DNA of 10,019 nt from JTS-RE9 sp964649195. GTDB lineage: Bacteria; Planctomycetota; Phycisphaerae; Phycisphaerales; Phycisphaeraceae. The stretch is from contig CAZYPK010000181.1 of the NCBI GenBank assembly GCA_964649195.1, positions 1 to 10,019 of the forward strand. The letters run 5' to 3'. The number at the start of each line of letters is the position of its first letter. Within the stretch, counting starts at the first letter, position 1. Shown in pieces: positions 1-5,344 of the stretch. A program made the position numbers and the translations under genes. The notes under the pieces were generated by a model. That model ran no database searches. It worked only from the letters and a program-made list of their open reading frames with translations, and was not told the origin of the DNA.

Positions 1-48
1 AGTTGAAGGACATACGTCGATGCCGATGAGACGGCTTGTAGCGTTGTA

Positions 49-106
49 GTATTAAGTAATAAGTAATCGTCTTTCCCGCCTTCCCACCTTCCCGCCTTCC
101 CTTCCC
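49..106 (-). repeat. 58-bp dispersed repeat, left copy
   Basis: This stretch is the inverted counterpart of 9883-9940. Twenty-one bases (49-69, an AT-rich stretch built on ATTAAGTAATAAGT) match exactly to 9920-9940. The flanking part consists of 8-bp units of the type CCCGCCTT/CCCACCTT on this strand and matches the right copy with scattered substitutions. I do not recognise the family. It is listed on the minus strand because the right-hand copy is taken as the + reference. Confidence 0.75.
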
Positions 107-173
107 AAAGGCGAAAGGCATTGGTCAACAGGCATCAGCCAATGGCCAACCAAAACCGCAGCGCCTGCCGCTT

Positions 174-212
174 CGCCCTCTCCCGGAGGGAGAGGTGGCG
201 GACCGCCGCCAC
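174..212 (+). repeat. two-hairpin intergenic repeat (CCTCTCCC type), short copy
   Basis: CCTCTCCC (177-184) pairs perfectly with GGGAGAGG (188-195) across a 3-base loop. GTGGCGG (195-201) then pairs with CCGCCAC (206-212). The same TTCGCCCTCTCCC opening followed by a second, different-sequence hairpin recurs at 2897-2955. This copy lacks the GGTGAGGG that follows the other. It is probably a dispersed repeat rather than a terminator, because no T-run follows. Confidence 0.6.
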
Positions 213-263
213 ATGCGATGGCCCTGTCCAATGCGCCGATCCTCCCGCACACCGGCTCGTTTT

Positions 264-272
264 TGCTATAAT
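264..272 (+). promoter_or_regulatory. extended -10 promoter of tpiA
   Basis: TGCTATAAT is a perfect TATAAT (267-272) with the TG extension. No good -35 is seen 17 bases upstream, as is common for extended -10 promoters. Start of transcription would fall near 279, giving a leader of about 50 bases before the tpiA ATG. The same TGNTANAAT form recurs at 3105 and 5345. Confidence 0.6.
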
Positions 273-329
273 GCCCGGCTCGCTTGTGCGTTCAAATCAA
301 GACTCGCTTTTCTGTTTGGGAGCTTTGCA

Positions 330-1094
330 ATGGCCGGTCGTAAGCCGTTTGTCGGTGGCAACTGGAAGATGAACCTCAACGGCGCGGAAGCTGTCGCACT
401 GGCCTCCGCGCTGGCCGGCGGTTTCAAGGCGGCGGATCAGGTTGATGTCGCCGTCTGCCCCGCCTTCCTTTACCTCGCGCAGGTCGGCGCAGCGCTCCAA
501 GGCGGCGGCATCAAGCTCGGCGCCCAGGATTTTTATTTCGCGCCCAATGGCGCCTACACCGGCGAAGTCAGCCTGGCGATGCTCAAGGATGTCGGCGTCT
601 CCGTGGTGCTCACCGGCCACAGCGAACGGCGGCACGTCATCGGTGAAAGCGATGTGCTGATCAACGCCAAAACCCGAGCCGCGCTCGATGCGGGCTTTGA
701 AGTGATTCTCTGCATCGGTGAAAAACTGGAGCAGCGCGAAGCCGGTCAGACCGATGCGATCAATGCCGCTCAAACCGCCTATGGTCTGGCGGGCGTCAAG
801 CCGGAGCAGATGAAGAACATCACCATCGCCTACGAACCGGTCTGGGCGATCGGCACCGGCAAGACCGCCACCGATGCCGATGCGCAGAACGCCCACGCCG
901 CCATCCGCAACGTGCTCGGCTCCCTGTTCAGCTCCGCCATCGCCGACGCCACCCGCATTCAATACGGCGGCTCCGTCAAAGCCTCCAACGCCGCCGGCCT
1001 GTTCAACCAACCCGACATCGACGGCGGCCTCATCGGCGGAGCATCGCTCAAGACCGATGAGTTCCTGGCCATCGTCAACGCGGCGGGAAAATAA
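330..1094 (+). CDS. tpiA: triosephosphate isomerase
   Basis: TpiA interconverts dihydroxyacetone phosphate and glyceraldehyde 3-phosphate in the cytoplasm (glycolysis and gluconeogenesis). The 254-residue product has the usual length and all family signatures. These are N11 and K13 in the N-terminal GGNWKMN, catalytic H97 in LTGHSERR, catalytic E169 in AYEPVWAIGTGK leading into the flexible loop, and the phosphate-binding QYGGSVK (211-217) and GLIGGASL (233-240). The ATG at 330 is chosen because MAGRKPFVGGNWKMN is the canonical N-terminus and GGGAG (318-322) sits at ribosome-binding distance. The frame is open back to 195, but that would add 45 residues of non-family sequence translated from the promoter. 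The gene has its own extended -10 promoter and is followed by secG after 166 bases of repeat DNA. Identification is very secure. Confidence 0.98.
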   Translation: MAGRKPFVGGNWKMNLNGAEAVALASALAGGFKAADQVDVAVCPAFLYLAQVGAALQGGGIKLGAQDFYFAPNGAYTGEVSLAMLKDVGVSVVLTGHSERRHVIGESDVLINAKTRAALDAGFEVILCIGEKLEQREAGQTDAINAAQTAYGLAGVKPEQMKNITIAYEPVWAIGTGKTATDADAQNAHAAIRNVLGSLFSSAIADATRIQYGGSVKASNAAGLFNQPDIDGGLIGGASLKTDEFLAIVNAAGK

Positions 1095-1110
1095 GTTTCG
1101 GGTTGAACCA

Positions 1111-1138
1111 ATTTCGGATTTCGGATTTCGGATTTGAG
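1111..1138 (+). repeat. 7-bp tandem repeat ATTTCGG x4
   Basis: Three exact ATTTCGG units (1111-1131) are followed by a degenerate ATTTGAG (1132-1138), just after the tpiA stop. The end of the array overlaps a weak stem, GAGGG (1136-1140) with CCCTC (1148-1152), followed by a short T-rich stretch. That could be a feeble terminator, but I would not call it one. Confidence 0.8.
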
Positions 1139-1177
1139 GGTTTCAGTCCCTCGTTCTTTGCCTTGACTGCCTTTCAA

Positions 1178-1205
1178 CTCGGAACCCGGAACTCGAAACT
1201 CGGAA
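1178..1205 (+). repeat. 7-bp tandem repeat CTCGGAA x4
   Basis: Four consecutive 7-base units, CTCGGAA, CCCGGAA, CTCGAAA and CTCGGAA, sit 18 bases before the -10 of secG. The sequence differs from the ATTTCGG array 40 bases upstream but the period is the same. It may influence the spacing or curvature of the secG promoter; that is inference. Confidence 0.75.
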
Positions 1206-1222
1206 CTAATCCCAGAACTTAC

Positions 1223-1228
1223 TATAAT
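1223..1228 (+). promoter_or_regulatory. candidate -10 box of secG
   Basis: A perfect TATAAT 33 bases before the secG ATG would start transcription near 1235 and leave a leader of about 26 bases. There is no TG extension and no convincing -35; the -35 position falls at the end of the CTCGGAA array. The evidence is the hexamer and its placement only. Confidence 0.45.
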
Positions 1229-1260
1229 CTTTGCTTCACACTCTCCCTCGAGACTGATCC

Positions 1261-1773
1261 ATGCCTCCCATCCTTCCCACGTTTGGCTTCATGCTGGGCC
1301 TTTTCACCTTCCTCTTCGTGGCGGTCTGTCTGTTCATGATGCTTGTCATCCTGATCCAGAAGCCGCGCGGCGGCGGCCTCACCGGCGCGTTCGGCGGCGC
1401 GGGCGGCTCGGCCTCCTCCGTCTTCGGCGCCAAGACCGGCGATGTCCTCACCTGGTTCACCTGCATCTGCTTCGTCCTTTTCATCCTCCTCGCCATGGCC
1501 CTGACATGGGTCGGCAAGCCCGGCGCACGACCGGTACACAACATCATCGCTCCACCCCCATCAAGCAACCCCTTCGGCTCAGCCCCCGGAACCCCCGGAA
1601 GCCCCGGAAGCCCCGCTACCTCCGGAACCCCCTCCACTCCGGGAACCCCCGGCGGCACGGACAGCCTGCTGCCTTCCGATCGTCTTCCGGTGACGCCCGC
1701 ACCGACCATCCCTGATGCACCGGAAACACCCGCCAAGGATGCCCCGCCCAAAACCGAACCCGACGCCAAGTGA
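1261..1773 (+). CDS. secG: preprotein translocase subunit SecG with Pro/Gly-rich tail
   Basis: SecG is the small accessory subunit of the SecYEG channel in the inner membrane and assists SecA-driven export. The first 84 residues show the family plan. A hydrophobic helix at about 9-33 ends in ILIQKPRGGGLTGAFGG (30-46), the conserved cytoplasmic loop with its Gly-rich and FG motifs follows, and a second helix spans about 63-84. The remaining 86 residues are a Pro/Gly/Ser/Thr-rich, probably disordered tail with tripeptide repeats (GTP, GSP, GTP at 110-131), making the protein longer than the usual 70-110 residues. The start at 1261 places the first helix normally; upstream ribosome-binding sequence is weak. 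It lies between tpiA and yicC on the same strand and has its own TATAAT. Family assignment is strong; the role of the tail is unknown. Confidence 0.93.
   Translation: MPPILPTFGFMLGLFTFLFVAVCLFMMLVILIQKPRGGGLTGAFGGAGGSASSVFGAKTGDVLTWFTCICFVLFILLAMALTWVGKPGARPVHNIIAPPPSSNPFGSAPGTPGSPGSPATSGTPSTPGTPGGTDSLLPSDRLPVTPAPTIPDAPETPAKDAPPKTEPDAK
1588..1650 (+). repeat. 9-bp coding repeat in the secG tail
   Basis: Seven 9-base units fill this stretch, with GGAACCCCC or GGAAGCCCC at five of them (1588, 1597, 1606, 1624, 1642) and two diverged units. The period of nine preserves the reading frame and encodes G-T-P and G-S-P tripeptides. The motif is the complementary-strand relative of the GGGGACTCC-type repeats around the start of the kinase at 3219. 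Confidence 0.75.
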
Positions 1774-1850
1774 TTTGACCCGTCGTGATATTCAGCCATC
1801 CGCCTCGGCGGACGGAATCCTTTCGTTGACCATATTCATGGAGCTCTGCC

Positions 1851-2747
1851 TTGATCCGATCGATGACCGGTTTTGGTGATGCATCGGAGCAGGCGGGCGG
1901 CGTGCAATACTCCGTCGAGCTGCGCAGCCTGAACAACCGCTACTTCAAAGCCACGATCCGCCTGCCGGAGGAGATCGTCAGCCTCGAGGCGGAACTCGAA
2001 TCGCTGCTGCGCAACAGGCTCAACCGCGGCTCGGTCACCGCCATCATCAAGATGCGCGGCTCGGCGGCCAGCGTGGCGGACCAGATCAACGAGACCGCAC
2101 TTCTTGCTTACCTCGATCGTCTTGAAACATTGCACGCCCGCTTCGCCGACCGCGATCAGGCGGTGCAGATCGACCTGACTAACCTGCTCGCCCTGCCCGG
2201 CGTGCTGCAATCAGCCGATGATTCGCAGATTCTGAGTAGCGCCCGCCCGGTGGTGACGAAGCTGATGGAGACCTGCTGCGAGAAGGTCATGGCCATGCGG
2301 GTCATCGAAGGCAAGACCGCCGGCGATGACCTGGCGCGGCAGCGGGCGACCATCCGCGCCCGCATCGATGAGATTGCCGAGCGGGCCCCCGTCGTCCTTG
2401 AGGAATACCACATCCGCCTTCGCAACCGCGTCAACGACCTGCTCGCCAAGGCGGAGCTGAAGGTCGATGAGCGCGACCTGCTGCGCGAGGTGGCCATCTT
2501 CGCGGATCGTTCGGACATCTCCGAAGAAATCAACCGCACGCGCGGCCACCTCGAACAGTTCGAGCAGATCGTGGGCAACAGGACGACCGATTCGGTTGGC
2601 CGCACGCTGGAGTTCATCGCCCAGGAACTGCTGCGCGAGGCGAACACGATCAGCAGCAAGAGCAACGACGCGATCATCAGCCGGGCGATCGTGGAGGTGA
2701 AGGGGGCCATCGACCGCATCAAGGAACAGGCGGCGAATGTGGAGTGA
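1851..2747 (+). CDS. yicC: YicC/YloC-family endoribonuclease
   Basis: The 298-residue protein matches the YicC family end to end. The N-terminal domain begins with the hallmark MIRSMTGFG. The C-terminal DUF1732 domain carries LLREVAIFADRSDISEEINRTRGHLEQF, then GRTLEFIAQELLREANTISSKSND, and ends in the typical IDRIKEQAANVE. E. coli YicC has been reported as an endoribonuclease acting on the small RNA RyhB; an RNase role here is inferred from the family. The start is TTG at 1851. No ATG gives the conserved N-terminus, and GGAG (1840-1843) sits 7 bases upstream. It follows secG by 77 bases. In many bacteria yicC precedes gmk (guanylate kinase), but here a 471-base repeat-filled spacer follows instead. 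Confidence 0.93.
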   Translation: MIRSMTGFGDASEQAGGVQYSVELRSLNNRYFKATIRLPEEIVSLEAELESLLRNRLNRGSVTAIIKMRGSAASVADQINETALLAYLDRLETLHARFADRDQAVQIDLTNLLALPGVLQSADDSQILSSARPVVTKLMETCCEKVMAMRVIEGKTAGDDLARQRATIRARIDEIAERAPVVLEEYHIRLRNRVNDLLAKAELKVDERDLLREVAIFADRSDISEEINRTRGHLEQFEQIVGNRTTDSVGRTLEFIAQELLREANTISSKSNDAIISRAIVEVKGAIDRIKEQAANVE

Positions 2748-2763
2748 GGCGGGTGGCCGTCCG

Positions 2764-2804
2764 AGCCGCGACTCAACGAGTCGCGGACGTAAACAGCCTG
2801 AAGG
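2764..2804 (+). repeat. 41-bp palindromic dispersed repeat, copy 1
   Basis: The element begins AG, then has a 21-base perfect stem-loop (CCGCGACTC, loop AAC, GAGTCGCGG; 2766-2786), then a 7-base variable part, and ends CAGCCTGAAGG. It has the same 41-base length and plan as the copies at 7148 and 7244. The outer stem CCGCGA/TCGCGG is constant, while the inner three base pairs differ between copies. Confidence 0.85.
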
Positions 2805-2899
2805 AGCGCCGCGCACACCTGCACTGCAAACCTCGAACACCTTCGCGCCGCACGGGCGTTGTCACCCGTCAGGGCAATCGCATGTGCTTGACTCTTTCG

Positions 2900-3007
2900 C
2901 CCTCTCCCTTGGGGAGAGGACAGTCTCAATCGCCGCGCAGCGGAGCGATTGAGACAGGTGAGGGCCGGGGCTACGGCGAAGCATCAACGGCCAGGACTCC
3001 CCTCACC
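2900..3007 (+). repeat. three-hairpin intergenic module
   Basis: Three stem-loops lie in series. CCTCTCCC (2901-2908) pairs with GGGAGAGG (2912-2919). GTCTCAATCGC (2923-2933) pairs with GCGATTGAGAC (2945-2955). GGTGAGGG (2957-2964) pairs with CCCTCACC (3000-3007). All three are perfect in the stated arms. The first two correspond in position to the pair at 177-212, although the second stem has unrelated sequence. There is no U-run, so a terminator is unlikely. It could be a mobile REP-like unit; I do not recognise a named family. Confidence 0.65.
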
Positions 3008-3032
3008 CGTCATCTTTCGCGCAACGGACCAC

Positions 3033-3073
3033 CCTTGTTTCCGTTCATCTCCGCGACTCGTTGAGTCGCGGCT
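3033..3073 (-). repeat. palindromic dispersed repeat, copy 2 (diverged, inverted)
   Basis: CCGCGACTC, loop GTT, GAGTCGCGG (3051-3071) is the exact reverse complement of the stem-loop in copy 1 and is followed by CT, matching the AG start of the family on the minus strand. The tail that should read CAGCCTGAAGG is diverged, retaining only AAGG. Copies 1 and 2 thus face each other across 228 bases. Confidence 0.75.
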
Positions 3074-3104
3074 CACCCCCGTCTCACACGATTCGCATTC
3101 TGAA

Positions 3105-3113
3105 TGCTAGAAT
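3105..3113 (+). promoter_or_regulatory. extended -10 promoter upstream of the kinase
   Basis: TGCTAGAAT has 5 of 6 matches to TATAAT plus the TG extension. The predicted start of transcription is near 3120, four bases before the ATG of the short leader ORF at 3124. No clear -35 is visible. Confidence 0.5.
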
Positions 3114-3123
3114 GGTTTAATTC

Positions 3124-3222
3124 ATGGATGGCACGGGCCCGGGGGACTCCGGGGGACTCCGGGGGACTCCGGGGGACTCCGGGGGGCCGGGGGATTCCGG
3201 TGTGGCGCGAGTGAATGAATGA
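3124..3222 (+). CDS. possible 32-residue leader peptide overlapping the kinase start
   Basis: An ATG at 3124 opens 32 codons that run through the minisatellite and encode a Gly/Pro/Asp/Ser-rich peptide beginning MDGTGPGDSGG and ending SGVARVNE. Its TGA (3220-3222) overlaps the kinase ATG (3219-3221) as ATGA, the layout of translational coupling. The kinase ORF has no evident ribosome-binding site of its own, so reinitiation from this ORF would explain its translation. An alternative is that the ORF is accidental, since the minisatellite lacks stops in this frame. There is no homology support. Confidence 0.35.
   Translation: MDGTGPGDSGGLRGTPGDSGGPGDSGVARVNE
3141..3198 (+). repeat. 10-bp minisatellite GGGGGACTCC
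   Basis: Four exact units occupy 3141-3180, followed by a GC-rich interruption and one degenerate unit, GGGGGATTCC (3189-3198). Copy number is likely variable between strains. Because the period is 10, each unit gained or lost shifts the frame of the short ORF at 3124. Confidence 0.9.
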
Positions 3223-4493
3223 GCAGTGCACCCCGCATCCCGGATTATTCGCCCTCGGCCCAGGCCGCCGCTGACGCCGCCGCCAGCAGCGCGGTGCCGG
3301 GGTCGGCGGGCATGAGCGACGGCCTTTCCGCAGGCATCACGCCGGCGGATGCCGCGTCCATGCCGGTCAGCGCCTCCGCCATGAGCGGGGGAACCGGGGA
3401 CTCCGGGGAAACCGGAGGAACCGGCGTCGGCAGCCTGCCTCGCAAAACAGGCTACGAAAAGTTCGAGGCCCACGAACTGGCCATCGTCCTCTCCCACTTC
3501 GACCTCGGCATCATCGAAAAAATAAAAGAGTTCCCGCGCGGCTCACGCAAGGCGCCTAAGCTGCTCCTGAAAACCTCCAAAGGCCCCTTCCTCCTCAAAC
3601 GCCGGGCACGCGGCAAGGATGACGCCTTCAAGGTCGCCTTCTGTCATCAGCTTCAGATGTTCCTCGCCGGCAAGCAGTTCCCCCTGCCGCACCTGATCGG
3701 CACGAAGAACGACAACAACTCGATGCTGCAATGGAACGACACCGTTTACGAACTCTTCGAATACATCAAGGGCATCGGCTACGACAGCTCGCTCGAACAG
3801 ACCGGCGACTCGGGCCGAATCCAGGCGATCTTCCACAAGCTGCTCAAGGAATTCGAAAGCGAATATCACCCGCCCACCGGTTCGTACCACGCATCGAAGC
3901 ACGTCACCGGCGCGCTCGATCGCATCCCCGCCACGCTGAGCAAACTCTTCCCCGATGCCGCGGCACAGGAAGCCGCGATCAAGCAACTCGTGCAGATCCT
4001 TCACTCGGCTTACGCCTCGGCGATGGTCCGCCTCAACGACATGGGCCTGCTCGACTGGCCCACGCAGATCGTCCACAGCGACTGGCATCCGGGCAACATG
4101 CTCTTCCGAGGCCCGCGCGTGGTGGCCGTGATCGATTACGACGCCGCCCGCATTCAGCAGCGCATCATCGACATCGCCAACGGCGCCCTGCAATTCTCCA
4201 TCCTCGGCGGCGGCGAAGACCCCCACCAATGGCCCGATCATGTCGATGAGGAACGCTTCAAAAAGTTCGTCGGCTCCTACGACAACGTCCCCGGCTGCCA
4301 GCTCGCCCGAAGCGAACTCCGCGCCATCCCCTGGCTGATGATCGAAGCCCTCATCGCCGAAGCCGCGATCCCCATCGCGGCGGCGGGACAGTTCGCCCGG
4401 ATGCCGGGGCATCACTTTTTGTCGATGGTCGAACGCAAGGTGCGCTGGCTGCAAAGCAACGCGGAGAGGCTCAGCGGGGTGCTGGAGGGGTGA
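3219..4493 (+). CDS. aminoglycoside-phosphotransferase-fold kinase, substrate unknown
   Basis: The 424-residue protein has a kinase-like domain of the APH family (PF01636 type) from about residue 78. FLLKRR holds the likely ATP-binding K127, VYELFEYIKG (177-186) fits the hinge, and the Brenner-type catalytic loop is HSDWHPGN (H286, D288, N293). The metal-binding VIDYDAA follows (D306). A helical C-terminal part follows. Residues 1-77 are Ala/Gly/Ser-rich, probably disordered, with a 9-bp repeat encoding xxG tripeptides. Such kinases phosphorylate small molecules (antibiotics, homoserine, choline, sugars) or act in spore-coat formation; the sequence does not tell which. The ATG at 3219 is the first in frame, since a TGA lies immediately upstream. 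Starts at 3312, 3360 or 3381 would also keep the full domain. The gene converges on the nuclease gene with a 19-base gap. Confidence 0.8.
   Translation: MSSAPRIPDYSPSAQAAADAAASSAVPGSAGMSDGLSAGITPADAASMPVSASAMSGGTGDSGETGGTGVGSLPRKTGYEKFEAHELAIVLSHFDLGIIEKIKEFPRGSRKAPKLLLKTSKGPFLLKRRARGKDDAFKVAFCHQLQMFLAGKQFPLPHLIGTKNDNNSMLQWNDTVYELFEYIKGIGYDSSLEQTGDSGRIQAIFHKLLKEFESEYHPPTGSYHASKHVTGALDRIPATLSKLFPDAAAQEAAIKQLVQILHSAYASAMVRLNDMGLLDWPTQIVHSDWHPGNMLFRGPRVVAVIDYDAARIQQRIIDIANGALQFSILGGGEDPHQWPDHVDEERFKKFVGSYDNVPGCQLARSELRAIPWLMIEALIAEAAIPIAAAGQFARMPGHHFLSMVERKVRWLQSNAERLSGVLEG
3387..3422 (+). repeat. 9-bp coding repeat in the kinase N-terminus
   Basis: Four 9-base units lie here: GGGGGAACC, GGGGACTCC, GGGGAAACC and GGAGGAACC. 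The second differs from the upstream minisatellite unit by one missing G. The 9-base period keeps the frame and encodes GT(G)-DSG-ETG-GTG in the linker ahead of the kinase domain. Confidence 0.75.
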
Positions 4494-4512
4494 GGGGAGG
4501 ATTTCGGGTAAA

Positions 4513-5064
4513 TCACGCAATGAATGCGGCGTGGTATTTGGATAATCGATCCAAATAGACTTGAAGCGCGCGTCTGAGGTGCGGCTTGTCCTGAGTGTTC
4601 AAGATGTAATCGACAAGCGCGCCGAAATGTTGGATTTGCCGTGGAAAACGCAACGTCGGATCCCGGCGTGCGACAATCTCTCGTTCTTCCATGATTTGAA
4701 TCCTGATGGCTTCGGGCGCCGGGAATGTCAGTTCTCCCGCTGGTGGAGGGATGCTGCCGTTGACAAGCGGCGAATCTGAATTGAATCGATGAAAGAGATG
4801 GGCCTCGAGCGTGGCGATGTGCTCAACGGCCTGCATCGGCCAAGCCCAAACGTAAGCCACCTCCCAGACATCGACTTGACGATTCGCGATCACATCGCTT
4901 CGCGCACTGGTCAGGTGGCGTCGAACACGAGCGCGAATGGCATCGACCGATTGCCCGACGTAGATCGGTATCTCGTCCAGATCGCAAAGCGCATAAACGC
5001 CCGTGGTATTCGGCAATAACCTGAGTTGGGCTTCCTTGTGGATTTGCGCCGGTAAATCAGCCAT
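4513..5064 (-). CDS. GIY-YIG endonuclease, predicted type II restriction enzyme
   Basis: The 183-residue protein begins with a GIY-YIG nuclease domain. TGVYAL (21-26; G22, Y24) fits the GIY strand and IYVG (34-37) the YIG strand. The likely catalytic Arg is R46 in IRARVRRHL, the metal-binding Glu is E87 in TLEAHLF, and the closing Asn may be N102 in SPLVNGS. The last 80 residues are unassigned and may carry DNA recognition. The restriction-enzyme role is inferred from context: the gene overlaps a controller-type regulator by 8 bases (ATGGCTGA at 5064-5057) and sits beside a divergent C5-cytosine methyltransferase. Known GIY-YIG restriction enzymes include Eco29kI and Hpy188I, but I see no clear similarity to either outside the catalytic motifs. 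Sequence specificity cannot be read from this. A non-restriction GIY-YIG protein is the main alternative. Confidence 0.78.
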   Translation of the reverse strand: MADLPAQIHKEAQLRLLPNTTGVYALCDLDEIPIYVGQSVDAIRARVRRHLTSARSDVIANRQVDVWEVAYVWAWPMQAVEHIATLEAHLFHRFNSDSPLVNGSIPPPAGELTFPAPEAIRIQIMEEREIVARRDPTLRFPRQIQHFGALVDYILNTQDKPHLRRALQVYLDRLSKYHAAFIA

Positions 5065-5281
5065 GATCGAAGTCCATCAGCTTTGACAGCGAGATTTTTA
5101 GGCCCCGAGCGAACCTGGCGATGTTCTCGATACTGACGTTTCGCTCACCGCGCTCGACACTCCCCACATAGCTGCGATCCAGCCCCACAACCGCGGCCAA
5201 TTGTTCCTGACTCAATCCCGACGCCGCGCGCAATTGGCGGAGGCGCCTGCCGAAAGCCGTTTTGACATTGAGCTTGCCCAC
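5057..5281 (-). CDS. restriction-modification controller protein (HTH_XRE)
   Basis: The 74-residue protein is essentially one XRE-type helix-turn-helix domain. FGRRLRQLRAASGLSQEQLAAVVGLDRSYVGSVERGERNVSIENIARFARGL (10-61) contains the five-helix pattern, with the recognition helix around LDRSYVGSVERG. Controller (C) proteins of type II systems are about this size, dimerise, activate their own C-R operon and often repress the methyltransferase gene, so that methylation precedes restriction. The assignment rests on three points: overlap with the nuclease gene, the divergent methyltransferase, and two C-box-like sites at 5305-5330. The start is GTG at 5281; no in-frame ATG lies upstream. A possible -10, GACAAT (5295-5290), would leave almost no leader. 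Confidence 0.85.
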   Translation of the reverse strand: MGKLNVKTAFGRRLRQLRAASGLSQEQLAAVVGLDRSYVGSVERGERNVSIENIARFARGLKISLSKLMDFDHG

Positions 5282-5289
5282 AGGATTAC

Positions 5290-5295
5290 ATTGTC
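5290..5295 (-). promoter_or_regulatory. weak -10 box for the C-R operon
   Basis: GACAAT on the minus strand (4 of 6 matches to TATAAT) lies 8 bases from the GTG of the controller gene. No -35 is present at the right distance, and the C-box pair lies directly upstream. A promoter that is weak until activated is expected for C-controlled operons. The call rests mostly on position. Confidence 0.35.
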
Positions 5296-5304
5296 TAGAA
5301 TGGC

Positions 5305-5330
5305 GACTTCGCGTCCACGGACTTTAAGTA
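5305..5330. promoter_or_regulatory. C-box operator pair between controller and methyltransferase genes
   Basis: Box 1 is GACTTCGCGTC (5305-5315) and box 2 is GACTTTAAGTA (5320-5330), separated by CACG. Each matches the GACT-N3-AGTC controller box at 7 of 8 fixed positions. The 11+4+11 layout, and the linker (CGTG when read toward the controller gene), agree with the Esp1396I operator as I remember it. Box 2 covers the -35 position of the methyltransferase promoter, so binding could repress methylase transcription and activate the C-R operon. No binding data exist here; the site is inferred. Confidence 0.65.
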
Positions 5331-5344
5331 CCTCACCCAAGGCA

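Larger units (their letters stand above)
1..329. other. intergenic region upstream of tpiA
   Basis: No convincing complete gene lies here. A short open stretch on the + strand from base 2 to a TAG at 47-49 (15 codons) could be the tail of a gene entering from the left, but it is too short to judge. From base 49 the region is repeat DNA: an AT-rich 7-bp motif running into pyrimidine-rich 8-bp units, then a two-hairpin element at 174-212. The tpiA promoter and leader occupy the last 65 bases. Open frames across 52-372 are low-complexity and unlike any family I know. Confidence 0.6.
2748..3218. other. 471-base repeat-rich spacer between yicC and the kinase
   Basis: No protein family is recognisable here. 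The spacer is a mosaic: a palindromic repeat (2764-2804), about 95 bases of unique GC-rich sequence, a three-hairpin module (2900-3007), a second palindromic repeat in the opposite orientation (3033-3073), an extended -10 promoter (3105-3113), and a minisatellite (3141-3198) within a short leader ORF. The open frames spanning 2737-3064 run straight through the hairpins and look spurious. Confidence 0.65.

Noticed and set aside
195..329. Extended tpiA start at 195
   Set aside because: The extra 45 residues are non-family and would be encoded by the promoter region; the ATG at 330 has a ribosome-binding site and the canonical N-terminus.
297..1010. 237-codon open frame antisense to tpiA
   Set aside because: It is the mirror of a certain gene in GC-rich DNA, with a Gly/Asp-rich composition and no family motif.
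1136..1160. GAGGG/CCCTC stem after tpiA as an intrinsic terminator
   Set aside because: The stem is only 5 bp with a 7-base loop and a poor T-tract; this is not enough to call.
2764..2804. Palindromic repeat as the yicC transcription terminator
   Set aside because: There is no T-run, and the same element occurs in both orientations and in other spacers, so it is a dispersed repeat.
3141..3198. Short repeat array as a CRISPR
   Set aside because: Units of 10 bases abut without spacers; this is a minisatellite and no cas genes are near.
3543..4520. 325-codon open frame antisense to the kinase
   Set aside because: The + strand has intact kinase motifs; this frame is a GC-bias shadow with no recognisable domain.
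4513..5064. Assigning CCGCGG specificity by analogy with Eco29kI
   Set aside because: Only the GIY-YIG core motifs are shared. CCGCGG sites are present in the window (for example 2024 and 5191), but presence of sites neither supports nor excludes the assignment.
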